Numbered from the stretch's first letter, positions 12,373-27,500 are shown. The stretch is 64,000 nt of DNA from Nautilus pompilius (GCA_018389105.1 JACATO010000606.1:310001-374000), one strand, 5' to 3'. The notes: generated by a model from the sequence alone, not told the origin. Program-made: numbers and translations.

Positions 12373-15300
12373 CAAATGAAAAGGTTCAGCTGGGACTTAA
12401 AAAAACAAAAAAAACAAACCCCAACTGACAACGAAACGGGTTAACGTCGTCTCTTAGGAAACCATGAAACAAGAGGTAGAAAGGTGACCCGCAGAAGAGT
12501 GATTATTTTATAAAATCCCATTGGCAGGACAACTGCAACCCGTGAGAAAACCTCACGTCAAGTCGATTCAGCAACATTAACTCAGTTCGTTGGATGTTCA
12601 GTAAAATCCCATGAAGGCGGCGGACATTTTTCTCGTGGAACGCTTCTTGCACTTCCTTCTTTAAAAGTTCTATTAGCAAATATGCAATAATAGATTACTT
12701 TAATGTGTATTACAGAACCAGCCTCATACTTGGCTATTTGTTTTAGATTAGTTTGCCATAGAGAGGCCACACTACATAAGAACACAGCGAGTTATGCCGA
12801 TTGTAGATCTAGCATACTCAACCGTAGAGAAAAACAGTCTGAATTTTAGACATTTAAAAGACTAATAAAGAATTTCAAAAAATTACTGGGGATTTTGAAT
12901 GTGTGGAAGGGGACGCATTTTCAGGGAGGGATGTTAGTAATTATCCACCAGGTACTATTCTTGGCCCAAGATGCACACTTCAATGTACGTGATGGCTGTG
13001 TGACTCAGATGGACAATTAATAATATCAGGGGTCATAATCAAAAATTACCCCAAGTTCTAACAACATTAAATATCAGAAACTATTCTTTCAGTAGCAGAA
13101 TTGATGCCAAGTATAATGGATTACCAGGAAGTGTACTTAACAGTGGTGGTATTAAAATACTTCGGAATCTCATCAACAGCCATTTCTCTTCCAAGACCTT
13201 GATAGTTTTCTGCTAGCTTTTAACTATACTAATATAGTACAAGTTGTACACTTGAAAACGAGCTTTTTCCTTCTATTTGCTTATATTTCTAATTTAAATA
13301 TTCACACTAGTTGTAAATTTTATCAGCTTGCTGCTAAGTTTTGTTAATCTCATACGAAGATGGTACAGGGAACCTTTACAATATACCTAAAAAAAGGGGG
13401 GGGATTTACAAAAAGTTTCATTGCTGTTGGGTGTCCAAATACACCATGATCTTTCGAGCTCTCCCTCAGACTCTCCATGTGGGTTTGTAATAATAATACT
13501 CTGTATTTTTTTTTATCTTAAAGATTAAGATGATTTGCAAAATGAAGTGGAGGTCTAGTTTACTAAATAGACATCCAAGGGTTTTTGATGAGCCTTTGTA
13601 TAGCTAAATTTTTCTCCAAGATAATGTTTTATTTCAAGTGTCTTGCACTGCAATGCCAGTGTATCAAAGCAACTGCCACAGTTTATTGATTTTACTCAGG
13701 AAGGCAGAATACGGTCAATAGGTGGTTTTCATTCAGGTACCAAAACAATGACACAATACATTTTAAAAGAAAAAAGCAAACAACAAAAGCATTAAGAAAC
13801 CAATTGAACGACAGAGACATTGTGACCAGTGTGATGTTTTTCTTTTATTAACTTGTACATTCTTTGATTACATCTTGCATTCTTAATCATTTTACCTGAT
13901 TGCAGAAAACAAACAGCTTCCAAAAGCGAGAAACTGGCTTAAACAATAGAAATATATCTGCGGACTGCCTGGCTGTTTGCTGCATGCAGAGTGACACTTG
14001 GGAAAAAAAAACCTGTTTACCCAATAAGGTTGCACAATCATAGATAATAAGTTCTTGTTTAATGAAAACTTACTGACTTGTGTGTACTGCATATGGCTGA
14101 TCGATTGGAATGTTTGAGATCATTGGGCAAGAACTGTACTGAATACGGCTTTTCTTCCTCTGCCGACTCACCTTTTTCTCTTAAAAGCTTTTGATGATTT
14201 TTCCAGTTCTCAGTCTCACTACATAGCCATTGATTATTGCTTCCCGCCCCAATATCTTTCATAGAGGTGTTTTATTATCAGGTATATGTAAAAAACAACA
14301 AACAAATTTTACTGACAATACCAAAACAACAGTAAATAGAAATCAGAGTTATTAAAAAATTGTTGTTGTTGTTTTTTTTTACAAATATTAACATCATAAC
14401 AAGGTGAGATCTTTAACTATAGTTGGTCAGGTGGGAATTATTCTAATCTAATCAAGTACTGTACATCTCCATGCCAATGTTCCAACCTAAACTGTGTATA
14501 TCAAGAAAGAAAAAAAAACACCTTGCACAGATGAATATAACACATTTGATGTACACTAACTGCTTAATCGGTCCCCGCACATATTCAACCAGAAAGCAGA
14601 CTTTTGTAAAAAAAAAAAACAAGGAAGTATATTAGATGTTAACAGATCTTTTTAATACCGATGGTCCAGGGAGGATGAAGAGTTAGTTCTCTAAGTAATC
14701 CAAGATGCAATCCGAGCCATTTCCCGATGTTTCCACAAATAAAACAGACCTAAGATATATTTTTTCCCCATTTTCTTGCTCAGTTTTAAAAACTGAAATA
14801 AAAGTTGTTTTTTTTTGAAAATATTAAGTACTGTCGGCCTCTGCTGTTCACGCGTGAAAGACACAACCTCACACCCCTGTTGCCATACAGATTCCGCTCA
14901 GTTATACAAATAAACTGAGGTCAGTTGGCTGGCCAGTCAAAACCAGCTACAGAGCTTGTGGGCCCATATTCCAAATTACAGTAAAACTAAAAGCAGCCAA
15001 ATATCATGAGAGCACCTGATTATACAGATTTAAAAAAAAAAAAAGAAGAGGACAAGATCTCTAATGCAGAAAAATTATAGATATATTGTGTCAGAACAGC
15101 CTGGCCAAAATAGGATCTCCATATTTCATTTGGACACCCCTAATATTATTTCAAACTGCAAACAACAGCGTGTTAATCTGCAAATAAACTTGCAACAAAC
15201 AAAATCCGATAATATTAAATTATCATTAAACAAAAACAAAAACAAAATTCTGTTATATACATAATGTATTTTCATTAGCATATGAATCAAATACATCAAG

Positions 15301-15374
15301 AAATAGTTGAAAAAAAAAACAACAACTATGACAGTATTTAATCTCTGAAGCAACTATATCAACCATACTTCATC
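12373..15374 (-). other. NAE1 downstream flank and probable 3' UTR
   Basis: AT-rich sequence downstream of the NAE1 stop codon on the minus strand. The first canonical AATAAA on that strand is about 1.1 kb after the stop (14271-14276), with another near 13846, so a long 3' UTR is likely. A 67-codon minus frame (14059-14262) lies here without homology. Confidence 0.4.
14271..14276 (-). terminator. Candidate NAE1 polyadenylation signal
   Basis: AATAAA on the minus strand, the first canonical hexamer after the NAE1 stop at 15375. An ATTAAA variant lies closer (about 14651), so the true site is uncertain. Confidence 0.3.
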
Positions 15375-15534
15375 TCAAAGCTCTACAGTGATGGAGGTCT
15401 GTCGCATAGCATTGTAAATGAATGTGTTGTTCAGAGGAACAAACTGACCAGTAATGACTTTGATCGCTTCTTGAGCAACTGTGCCACCCATGAATGCTGA
15501 TAACGAGTGAAGTTCTGCAGCTCCATAACGACAC
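15375..15534 (-). CDS. NAE1: NAE1 exon 19 (terminal coding exon)
   Basis: It encodes [39 protein letters not shown] and [13 protein letters not shown], then TGA. This is the family's conserved C-terminal end. Acceptor CTTTCAG|G. 160 bp. Confidence 0.98.
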
Positions 15535-18500
15535 CTGAAAGTTCACAGCACAAACATACAGCTCACTTCACACACATCTTGAATAGGCCACGAAAGCTAC
15601 ATTTAAGAAAAGATGTTGAAATTATGAGAAAATGGGGGGTTTGTTTGCCTTACAATCTCTCCAGAATGTTCTGGACTATCCACAAGAAATAATGAATTTA
15701 CCAAATTGTGATGGGAGATATTTGAGGGAAGGTTTTTGAAATAGTTACTCTTTTTTGTGTGTGGTCAGTAACAAATCGTAGTTACCAATACTGTAAGTAA
15801 TATTTATTACAAATCAACAAGAGAGAGCAGCAGATGGTTGCAGATGCTAATCTGACCAGGGGAGATGGTGTTTGTTTACTATACTGTCTAAAGTGTGTAC
15901 TTCAGAGCTGTGTCCACCACCTCATACAGAGGTCCCATCTTAAAAATACACTCTAGCTACAGATAAGAAAAAAATACAAAATGGTATCACTACAGAGCTA
16001 GGCCAGTCTCCAGTGCACCGGATATCACGTCCAAGAACATTCAGTATTGACTTTAACAAACCAAAACAATGGACCAAAAAAACATAAAAATGCTTCAAAA
16101 CTCACATTTCGTGAATGTAGTCATCTTTGATTAAAGTGGACGAAAGGCCCCATTCCTGCAGCAGCTTTCCAACACGTGCCTAAAGGAAATTATAAACAAG
16201 CAGAATTCTTGCAATTTTCTTTCGGTAAAACAACACCCAACACAAATGTTTTTAGTTCTTAAGCAATTATAGGGGGGGGATAAACAACACTAAGAATGTG
16301 AAAAAGAAAACTTGAATTAAATCCATTATTAGCGCCAATAAGGAAAGAAAATGATATAATGAGCAGAGCACTGAGTCAAAAACACAAAAACAAAGTTGCA
16401 TAACTCTTTAGTGCTTTCCTATTTTTGTTTTCCAGATGGTTTCATAGTAATCTTCTGTGAATACTCTTTATTATATTTTATATAAGTTGTCATTTTGTGG
16501 AATGATTTTCAAGCAGTTACACCAAATTTCTTGGAGAACAATCTGATGGAAGATATCACTGTTAAAAGAAAAGGAAAAAATTTATGAGTTTTTAAAGAAC
16601 AGGGGAAACAATCCTCACATGTTTCTAGTAATTGTCTGAAGGGAAATTTGTTTCAATCATATTTAATAATTATTTTTTAAAAAATGTTCTATTATTTCAC
16701 AATTTTATTAAAATGTAAATTTGGTTCCAAATCTTCCACACCAAATGAAATTGAGGAAACAAATACAAACAAAACAGCTCTGCTAGAAGTGGTTTTATTA
16801 CAAACTAATTTTAAAATAAACTGCTGCATGTACTTTCAGTTTTGGGACATCCCCTTCCACTTGGTCATTGTACCAGCCAGGAAAGCGACTGTACTCTTCG
16901 TAGAATCGGCCAACAGCTCGCAGCAAAACATAAAACACAGCATCACTGTCATCTTCATCTCCAAGATGCAGGGCTTAAAGACAAAAACAAAATTTGAAAT
17001 CATTCGCAACATAAATTTCACAGTTACCATAATCGAGAGCTGAAGATGAGTGTGGCACCATAAAAAAAAAAAAACATTCCTGCAGAAGAAAGTTACAAAT
17101 CTTGAAATATTTCAGATGTTCTACTGTACTTTCTAAGAAAAGATTTTAGAGCCATGCAAAATGAATGAACTCTCTACGTGCAGTATGAAGTGCAGGATAC
17201 ATATAGAGGATGACCAAAATCTGTGATAAGTAGCATACATCAAACAAAAGAAATCTCTATTCAGAATCTAAAAAAGTCCAGATTCCTAATTACTAGAATG
17301 AATGTCTTCCAACAAAAATTATGTTGAAAAATGTTTGTACAAAAGCATTTTCAAGATGCAAAAAGTTAAATTCTGAAAACAATTGGATAGGAAAGTGTGA
17401 TCTTATATTTATGACTTACTGAAATAACTGATAAAACTCGATCAATCAAAAATTTGAAATGTTGATATTAACAACAAGAAATAACCAAAATATATCTATT
17501 TGCTTTCACATTAGAATCACATGGAGTTGTATGCATTTTATCCTCTTTGCCCAACTTTTTATATGCTATCAAAAGAAAACTGTTGAGGTATGTTGCAGAA
17601 ATTGAAGAATGGCTTGCCTAACCTCTGCATTGGTAGAATATCTCGTTCTTCCTGTTCTTTCAGTGGCCCAAATGAAAGTCAGAGTTTATATCGAGACTAA
17701 AAAACAAATATGCTAACACATCCCAGTTCACTCCCTGTATGGTCTTACACATCATGTGGATGGGCATCATCTTACTGTAGAATCCCATCTGAAGTTATTA
17801 GCCCAAGTTTTTCCACTTGGTTTAACAGGATGTTGGAGAGGTTCACAGTAATGCTGCTTCAGAACAAAGTCTATGCGGATAATCCCCTTTGCATCTGAAA
17901 AGCTGGCTGAGTCTTAGGTATTTCCTAGAGACAGGGGCTGTCACTCTGTTTCCGGCTTGACAATATCAGTTCCAAACCATTCAGTTAATCTCTGGCGAAG
18001 TTGGAATATAAGAATGCCTTCTCATACAAAAAAATATGATGATTAATCCACAAGGAAGTGTGAGAGTTTGTTTGCATTAATTCCATGTTGGACAACATTT
18101 TCACCTACATATTAGAGAGAGTAAAGTTAACGCAGCATTGTAAAGAAACAAATACAAAAATAAAAACATCATATAACAAACTGTAGTTGTCACTCACCCA
18201 ATTCCTGAATTCTGGCAGTACTTGCATCAAATTCTAGAGCTAAACTTCGGCACCGAACGACCCGTAGAAATGCTGCATTTCTACCTGTAATGGAAACAAA
18301 CAAACAAATTTTAATGGTGGTTTAAACAAACTGATCAATGATGTTGAGCCGGAATCTAACTAATAGGAGCTGAAATTACTAAATCTGAAGTGTTTATCAG
18401 AATATAAATATTGGTTGATTCTCTACAGTAATACAGGGAAACGTTTTGGGGGTCCTCCTCCACTTTAAATCAAGAATGCCATTTTGTAAGATATAATTAC

Positions 18501-21500
18501 AGGGTCACTGTTCCTTCCCTAGTGTGATCCTTGATAATCTGTTTCAGAAGTTTAAAAAAAATGGTTGGAATGAAGTACTCATAAGCCTGGCTGGTGTCAG
18601 ATTTTAACTCAGTTATTGTGAGATGATGCGAATTTCCTTACATCCAAAGTGGAAACTGATGGCTTGTTAGATGGAAGATTCAACAGTATATTATTTACCG
18701 CATTAATTTTACTTATTCAAATGTTTGTTGTATGTAGGTAAATGCAAAGGTTTGTTATGAATCCAAAAAATGACACTGCTGCAGGACTGATATTCTTTTA
18801 CCCACTGTTACATCCAGATAAAACTGTGCACAGTTTTGCAGAGATAATGCTACTGTGTACCCACACAGTGTTTGTGGAAAGCTTACACATGGCCCTATGT
18901 TGTGTGAAAACTCATGATGTGGAAAGACAAAAAAGAAAGAATCTTAGGAGGACAGATCTTCATTATGACTGATTACAATACTTGCAGCTGTCACTATTGG
19001 TAGTGGGTCTTGTTGACAACGAATGGTTGCAATAAGACCAGGAATAAATACAAACAAAGGTACCACTCTGTTGTTTAATTTTATGTACACCAAACATACA
19101 CAAGAATTACCGATGCAGTAGAATTTTTTAAAAAATGATGATAAATCTCGAAACAATTAGTGTTTGACAAATTTTAAAGATAAAAACAAAATAAATTATT
19201 TCACTAACATAAAGATAGATCAGAACATTATAACGTCTATTTATTCGAATATCTATAAGATGTCAAAATATTTAGAGTATTTAAAAAAATGTTTGATACT
19301 CTACATAAGAGTTTATTTTCTAGAATGCATGTTAATTTCAGATTTTTAAATCTGAATAATAGCTGTGTGTGTGTGTGTGTAAACACTATTTATGTGGGAT
19401 CAAAAGGTGATTCGCTGAGAATATTTTACATGGTCCATTCAAGGTTGACTCTCTTGGTAACTAGGAATGACTTCACATCATCCTTCTTAATGATAGACTA
19501 CAAGCTCAACTAAAACAAACAATAATCAGACATATGTATCAATTATCAGAATGGTTATCTGTCAATTAGTAAAATTCATATACAGTGTTTAGAATTTTTT
19601 CTTTTACTGCATTTTCTACATTTTCTGCTTGGTGGGTGGGAACTACTGTCTCTCTCTCTTTCACACACCACACACACTGCAAACTTATACCATAAGTTTA
19701 CTTACAAAACAATTTCACATCCTGTTCTGAAATATTGCAGTAGGTCTGAAAAGAAAACAACAAAGAAACATTTACTAAGCTGTTCTCCGACAACTATAGA
19801 AGCAGTAGTGCATTAAGTCTTTAGCAATCAAAAGCAAGCAAGGGGGGATAACTTCTGAAATGTAAATCTTAAAAATGTTAATTTTACAACTGATCAGTAG
19901 AGTTCACACAGTTGAAAACAAACAAATGAAAATGGTTGTTAAAAAAAACAATTAACATTTGTTTAGAAAACAAATTAATGCATTTCAATACATAGATTAA
20001 TTAATAATTGAAGATTAATACAAAATTCTCATTTTCCAAAAAAGTAACAAGACAAACTATATAGAATTAGATGTAAACAGGTGTTAGCTTATCAATGAGA
20101 TACAAATTAATAAACAGGTGTGAAATTCGGAGAGATGAAATCCTAGGTGAGTTTGTGCCCCCAGCCAAAGAGCACGTTGGCATGGCGACCATCCTGAAGT
20201 GTTACACAAGATGTTGGCTTTATTTGCTAACTGAATTTCTGTCCCAAAATCAAAGAAAAAAAAAAGCAGCATCTATCTAACATGGAATCTCTTTAAAATA
20301 TAAAACATTATGAAAGGCGGAATAATAAAATTACATGCAACAGATTTGCAAAACCTAGTTTTGATTTGAGTGATATTTTGAATTGCGTCCTTTGGTCAAT
20401 CAATAATTTTTAAACAAATTTTGTGTGGAGATTACTTATAATCAAAAAAGAAAATTTTATATAAAAATTAATTTTTGGGAGAGGAACATAATCATTTTCT
20501 GGCTATAATTTTATCTACAGCGTATTCAACAGCTGTGAAAATGTAGTCTGTTAAAGTCTTTTTGTTTTTTTAAAGGTTAAAAAAAAAAAAAAAGAGATAT
20601 TGAATATTTTGCAGATTATTTATTCTTTAAATCGAATGCCAGATAAAGTCAGGCATACTCTTCTAAAAAGCTGCATTGCCTCTAGTTTAGTTAACAAACG
20701 AAAACAAAAAGCCATTATGGGTTTAATAAAGAGACGGAGTTTATCAATTCGGCTAAGAGACAGAATTCTTTCATCACGATTATGCACGAACGAGTATATC
20801 TAATTATTCAAATTGTTGGATGAATCAGAATATAATAGCTCTCTTGTTTTCAGTGATTGGCTGCAAAACGTTGTTAGGACATGAAGAGCAATTATAGTGC
20901 AGTGGGTGCTGCGACACGCTGGGAGGGAATGGAGGCATATATGGTGTGTATATATATGGCTGTGTATCAGTATCTCTCTCTCTCTCACACTAACGCTGAT
21001 AAAGTTTAAATTTTAATAACGTCTGATTACATCTCTTAAAGATGCATTGTAAATACTGAACACAAGCTGAGGAAATAATCAACTTGAAACAAAGAGCAGA
21101 GAAAGCGATTAAATCTGATAAACTTCTCTTAGGATAAAAGTTCACATCCCACTTTTAAAATTAATGGTAGTTCAGTATTGTGGTGGGAGTTATTCAGTCA
21201 GGTATCTAACTCATTGGCCACAATATTGCCAAAGTGACTTCAGCAACAGGTACATACCTTATTTTCTAAATTGCAAAAAAACATCTTTTTTTTCCAGTAC
21301 AGTAGAACCTTGGTCCAAATGGACCTGGATGGCACCGCCATGTTTTTTTTCTAGCCTCGTTGGTAGCTAAACAATGGAGAGCGCCTGCGAATTCTTCCTC
21401 AAAATTACCAATTTTTATCTCCCCTCGAGCTATTTTAACCATTAATAATGGCCTGTAAGACAAGTGCAGTGAAGAAGAAATGCAAAGCCCTAAGTGGAAA

Positions 21501-24500
21501 AATTATAGGTTGTCAAGAAAACAGAGGCTGGCCTATCAATTGCTATGGTCATGGAGGAGTTTGGCATGGCAAAACAAACAGTGTCCGACATAAAACAAAG
21601 CAGAGACAAGCTCAAGGAATTTACTCTGGAGTTTGATGTGTGAACTCAAAAAAAGTACAGCGCCATCTAGAAAAAAAAAAAAAACAACAACGTAAAGCAG
21701 CCTAGTGATGCAAAATCGGAAGAGGCCATTATGTCCAACAGCGCTCAAGTGGCATTGGTGTCTGTGACAGTGATTCAGAATGACTCGCGAGTACTGAGGT
21801 GCAATGTCTAAAATAAAAATCTGACTATTTTTCCCTATTTTAATTACTACGTGTACCGTGTGTTTTTCATCCTAGATCTAACTGGCCACACACACACACC
21901 ACATACACGTCCGACGTAATTTCCCATAAAAATTTAGACAGATAGCAGAGGAAACCGAGCCGAACCTTTGATAGCAAACCGCCTACAATTAGAGCCTCTC
22001 CAACAGAAATGTCAGACTCATATTCCTTGATAACAAAAATAAAAGAAAAAGTTAGCTTTTGGATTATACGGAAAGAAATTTAAAAATCTAACTTTTATTT
22101 AGAACAGTCCCATAGTAAATCAGCTTTAACTGAGGCAAACAATCATGGAGGTGGAAAAATTAAACAATGTCTAAAACAGCGGGGTAAATGGAGTGCTCTG
22201 GTGAACCAACAGCCACTCCCCCCCCCCAACCACCACCGAATCTAAAGTGTGCGTGAAATAAAACAAACAGCTTAAACTTGATCACATCATGCGTGCAAGC
22301 ATTCATAAATTCTGGCTTAGCCTATGTACATAAACTGGTCAAAAGCTGTTATGTTATGTTATTGACAAGAGTGAAGAATGGCGGTAGCTGATGCCTTGGA
22401 TTGTTGACTCAAGATTTTAATTCTTTGCCTTTGAACGTCCCTCTCTTTACAAAAGAACAATTCTTTCTTTGCTTTGCTTTCCTGCCGCTAAGTGAAAACA
22501 AACACTGTGATGATTGTTTGCCTGCTGCTAGATGTAACATTGGCTAATAAATCAATCGTTATTCAAAGTTGGACCACCTTTCCTCTCTCTCTCTCTCTCT
22601 GTCTCGAGATTCTAGTTTTTACCTAGCAAAACAGGTAACATCAGGCTAGGTGACTTATCAATCATTTGGCGTTTATTTCTCTTTGAAACCAATTCACATA
22701 CACGGGCCCTCAAAACCTTTTAACCACAATACAAGGACAGTTATAGTTCTCCATACTTTGCACACCAGAGCATCTTTTATTTCACTATCGCTTGACTCCT
22801 GCATTTTCAAAACTAACTAACTAACTAGTGAGGGAAGCCATCCCACTAGTATAAGCAGTTCAGGTTCTTCAAAAGATGATGAAGGCTAATATTGAAAAAA
22901 AAAAAAGGATAGAGAGAGAGAGAGAGACAGATGATGATGATGATGGATGATGTTATCTTGACCTTTTTAACTGAGTGAGAAATGGGCACAAATAACAAAG
23001 ATGAAGCCAACCAGAGGTTCGCAAAGTCAGCATCAAAAGCAGATGAAGCAACCCAGTGTTGCGACTATGGTACCTGAACTGACAACACAAATGAGCCAAA
23101 AACAGCAAACTGTTTGTTACCAGGCAAGAAATGTGACAGGGAGTTTGTGCAGGATCTTGTAACTCTGGCAGCACAGTAAGCTATTTGAATGTATTAACAG
23201 ATCAATAAAGGTGGCCACGTGCAGCCCCGACTGGTTGGTTCTTGTGGGCTGTTGCAGAATCCCCACCCCCTTCCCAGCCAAAGCTTTTAGCAAAAAATCA
23301 AAAAAAAAAAAAAAAAAAAAAAAACAGAAAGAGGGAGAGAAAAAAGAAGAAAACCAAAAAGTTTAATATCATTTATAAAATATTAGAAATAATCTTAGTG
23401 CTACTGAAACTGTTATCCTTAAGAAAACAGAATATATCCTTAGTAAAATCAGGGCTAATTAATGTCACACATAAGTGACTGGCAAAAAAAACTAAGTGTA
23501 GCTAAAAGAGCAGAACTATCCCCTACTCTCACAAACTGACAAACAGTTACATGTATGTGTTTAATAACTACACATAGTCATGTGACCATCACTACAATAA
23601 TAACGATCATAAACAGGTCTATCCATATTTTGCTATCAATGAGAGAGCTAATTATAACTTTCAGTTTGTTTACGGTACATTCCAGGCCCTGACTCGAGAT
23701 CAATAACTGATAAATATGCAGACACCTGTTTTAAGTCTTTTCATGTCGATGTTCTTTGATGCTGAAATAGATCTTCCTTATTAGTGGCCTGTCACTCACC
23801 ATATGATAAAACGCACTATTGAAAAACAAACAGCAGAAAAAAGTAAGTTCCTGTGCACTGGTTTGGTTTAACTTCTAAATAACAAAGCTTTTTCTAAATG
23901 CAGACTGTAGTGCCAGCAGTCTGCTCACCGGGCATCTGAGGGGGAGTTCACTCAGCTTTGGAGCAGCTGTCTGGCAATCATCGCCAGCTCAGATCCTTCT
24001 GCTCTTCTTCAAATGCTTGGCCACCCAGTTTTCCTCCAGATTTCTCCATCATCTAAGAAAAATTTTCTTTTTAATCTTGCAGGGGTTTTTCCTGTTGGCA
24101 TCAGAAGATCCTTGACCAACCCCCCCTCTTCCCCAGACAGGTGCCAGATCGGACAATACTTCCCAGTGGATAACTCATCCTTTGCTACAGTTGTCAGCTC
24201 AACAACACAGCTGGAATTATATTCAGATTTATCGAAGTAAAATAAAGAAACGAGAGAGGGATACAGATGTCACACTATTTAAAAAAAAACACCACCATCA
24301 CGTGATAATGTAACAGAATGTTTAAAAACAGCACAGAACTGTAAATAAACTATTTAACTACAGCAGCCTTCAAAATTATGCAACGCCTCCAGCCATATTT
24401 AGTATTTGGTGAATAATATTTTTCATTATAACCATCTGAAGTTACTACGGTTTGCATTAATAATATATTGTATTCAAATTTAGTAAATAATTCTAAAAAA

Positions 24501-27500
24501 GAGATTATACTTAATAGGTTAAGTCTTCTTTTACACAGGATACAGTTCATTTTATTTAATGTTTTTCAAGAAGTGTGGAAAAAAGACAAGTCACGTTTCA
24601 GTCTTCATTGTAAAAACAAAAATGATTAATCGGATTGATAGAGTTTAAAGAAAGCATTCATTGGTTGTGCTTAGCAAATTTAAAAGTCTCTCATATCCTG
24701 CATAGAAACAAGTATATAAAATCCCTAGTTATTCATTGTGAGTAAAAAGCAAAAGATACCATGAGACACCCAAGTTGCATTCTGCAAGAATTTGGATTGA
24801 TCAAGCCTCACGGATTCAGAAAGATTGGTGCATTTCTGCATGTTCATCACTATAAAGCAGTAACAAACTACAGAATGAGGTTCTCACCAACAGATCAGAT
24901 CATAGCAAGAGCTGCATAAGTAAGCCAGTATTCTTACTACTTGTTAGGTATCATTTTAAGAGATGCTGGAATTCATGGCCATGCTGCTGCCAAAATCTTA
25001 CAAAGACTGGTATATTCATGACTGGAAAACATTTCTATGGAAAAACATATCTGCTTACAAATTGTTACAAAAACAGTTACAGAAACGTTTTTTTGCTTTG
25101 TGAAATGAAATCAAGCTGTTTTTACAGCAGAGAGCAAAGGACACTTCACTCATGGAGGACGCTGACTGGACTGCTGATTTTGCCTTTTTGACAGACCTCA
25201 ATGGACACTTGAATGATCTAAACCTGAAACTGCAGGGGAGAGAGAAGCTGGTTTGCAACTTGTTTGAGGCAGTCTGTGCATTTGAAATGATGCAACTCAG
25301 TTAAAGGGAATCCGACACACACTTTCCAGCATGCCAAGACACCTTTCCGCACAAGCATTACAACTGGGGCCGGCACAGCTGTGTGCTTGAAGACCTGCAG
25401 CAGGCATTCACCATCAGATTTGGGCAGTTCAGGAACGAACAGGCTGCGTTCAGACTACTTGCAGATCCATTCTTTGTGGATGCTGAAACTGTACCTGATG
25501 ACATACAGCTGGAAATAATTGAACTCCAGTGCTCTGCAGTGATGAGGAGTAAGCACAGGGAGATGCCACTCCTACAATTCTATCAGGGTCTGGAGCAGCA
25601 TCTGTTTCCCAATATCACTGCGAATGCACAGAAATGGATCTCAATGTCTGGAAGCACTTACATATGTGAACAAGTGTTTTCCTTAATGGAGATGACCAAG
25701 TCTCCCCTGCGAACAAGACTAACAGATGATAACAGGCAGGCAATGCTCAGAGTTGCGACCACCTCACTGGAGCCCAACATTAACCAGTTGGTGTCAGAGA
25801 AGCACTGCAATGTCTCCCACTGACCACAACCTTTTTTGTAACTGACATCCATGTAAGTAGAATAATAGAACAATTCTATGTAGCAAATTGATCTAAGTTT
25901 ATAAAAAAATTTCATGTTATAAGGTATAGAGATAGATGCTGAACTTTTGTGGCCTGCTGATGGAGGTGTCACGTGAAAGTGGCCTGCGTTGAGAAGAAGT
26001 TGTGCACCCCTGATTTAGACCATTGCACGAAATGGCAGCAAATTTTAAATGTAAAACATCTCTTGTAAAGTCTTGTCTTAGCAAAATAAAATACACAGTG
26101 AATGCATGCAACAAACCCTAAATCAAATCTCCCATAGCAGTGAAGTAGAGAGCCAAATGTTTAAGAAATACACAAACCATGCCGTATCACATCATCTGAG
26201 AGACTGTATTAAAAATAGAACAACACAGTTCACAATACCTAATAATATGTGAACATTAGTGAAAAAGTATATTTTCTCAAAAGGAAACAATCAATCAAAA
26301 AAATGGGATGGTTACTTCCATAACTTTGGGGTGGATTTGTCTATTTTTGTAATAAAAAAAAAATGAAATTAATTACTAGGACCTTTATATAATAGTGTGA
26401 ACAGATAAAATCAGAAAAAAATTCCATAATTATGCAAAACCAATTTTTAAAAATAAAATAATATTTGCACATTATGAATTTCCTGTCAGACCCCTATGTA
26501 GTAGACTGGTTTGGGATGGTGGTTATCAAAATGTGTGCCACAAGTGCAGATTTTAGATAATCGATATCACAGAGATTTCCTGTATAAAAAAACTGCAACA
26601 TGAAGCTGAATATAATTTCAACAAAGAGCTGTTTTTTTTTAAAATATATATATATAACTTATGCTGGTTTATTCCTGCTAAAAGTAATAAAAATATCATC
26701 AACAACATTATCTTGACTGTGGCTCTCCATCAAGCTAAAACAAAACGTCTACAATGCAAGAACAGGACTTTTAAATAACGGTAGCCTTTTCAGGGCCAAT
26801 TCGCCATGAGACAGATATGCAACATACAGATAAAACAATTAAATCTGTTTCGACTATGCAAATTCTCTTTCGTTAAAACCCATAATTTTAAATGAAAATT
26901 AGCTTTTGTGTTTGACAGAACTGGTGGCAGCCTGTGAGACTCAGATCAATCTTGAAGCATGTCATTTCTGCTTTCTGGGCGGCGTGCAACGTGCAGATTC
27001 GCACGAAAAACGACATGAATTATGTTTGAAAATAAATAGAAAACTCACCAGTACCATGTGTGGTGACGATATCATGTTTGATGATCCCAAGAAAATCAAA
27101 TTAAAGTGGGAATTTGAAAGTTCATCAACAGCAGCGTTGATGATGATGCCAGCACAGAACCCATTTTCAAATTACTAAATTTCAAAATCAATTATGGGCA
27201 GCAAGAGTGCTTTCTGCAAAGACGCGGTGCTAATTAGGGACTCCCTGCCATGATGGACACAGCGTTTCCCAGGTTTTACTCAGGGATGCGATATAGCACC
27301 AAGTCCACCTCGATGGCTACCTGAACCGCACTATTCAGGGCTCGATTTCTCTTGGGAGATAACGGATACTTGAGCCGGTGGTTTGTGGTCAAGATTTCAA
27401 TAATTCTGAATTTGGCTCCTCAGACCATCAGTTCAGATTATAAGAACCACATTATACAAACGACAAGTCCCCTACCAAACCAAACCAGTGTTTTTGCTTT

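Larger units (their letters stand above)
15535..19705 (-). other. NAE1 introns 15-18 between exons
   Basis: Introns at 15535-16105, 16180-16833, 16974-18197 and 18285-19705 are AT-rich with short homopolymers. No transposon was recognised. One acceptor-like site near 18115 precedes a short open stretch with a stop at 18043 (see findings). Confidence 0.7.

Noticed and set aside
26906-27178. 90-codon plus frame [13 protein letters not shown]
   Set aside because: No domain, no splice sites and no continuation in neighbouring sequence. Likely chance in a more balanced stretch of intron 14.
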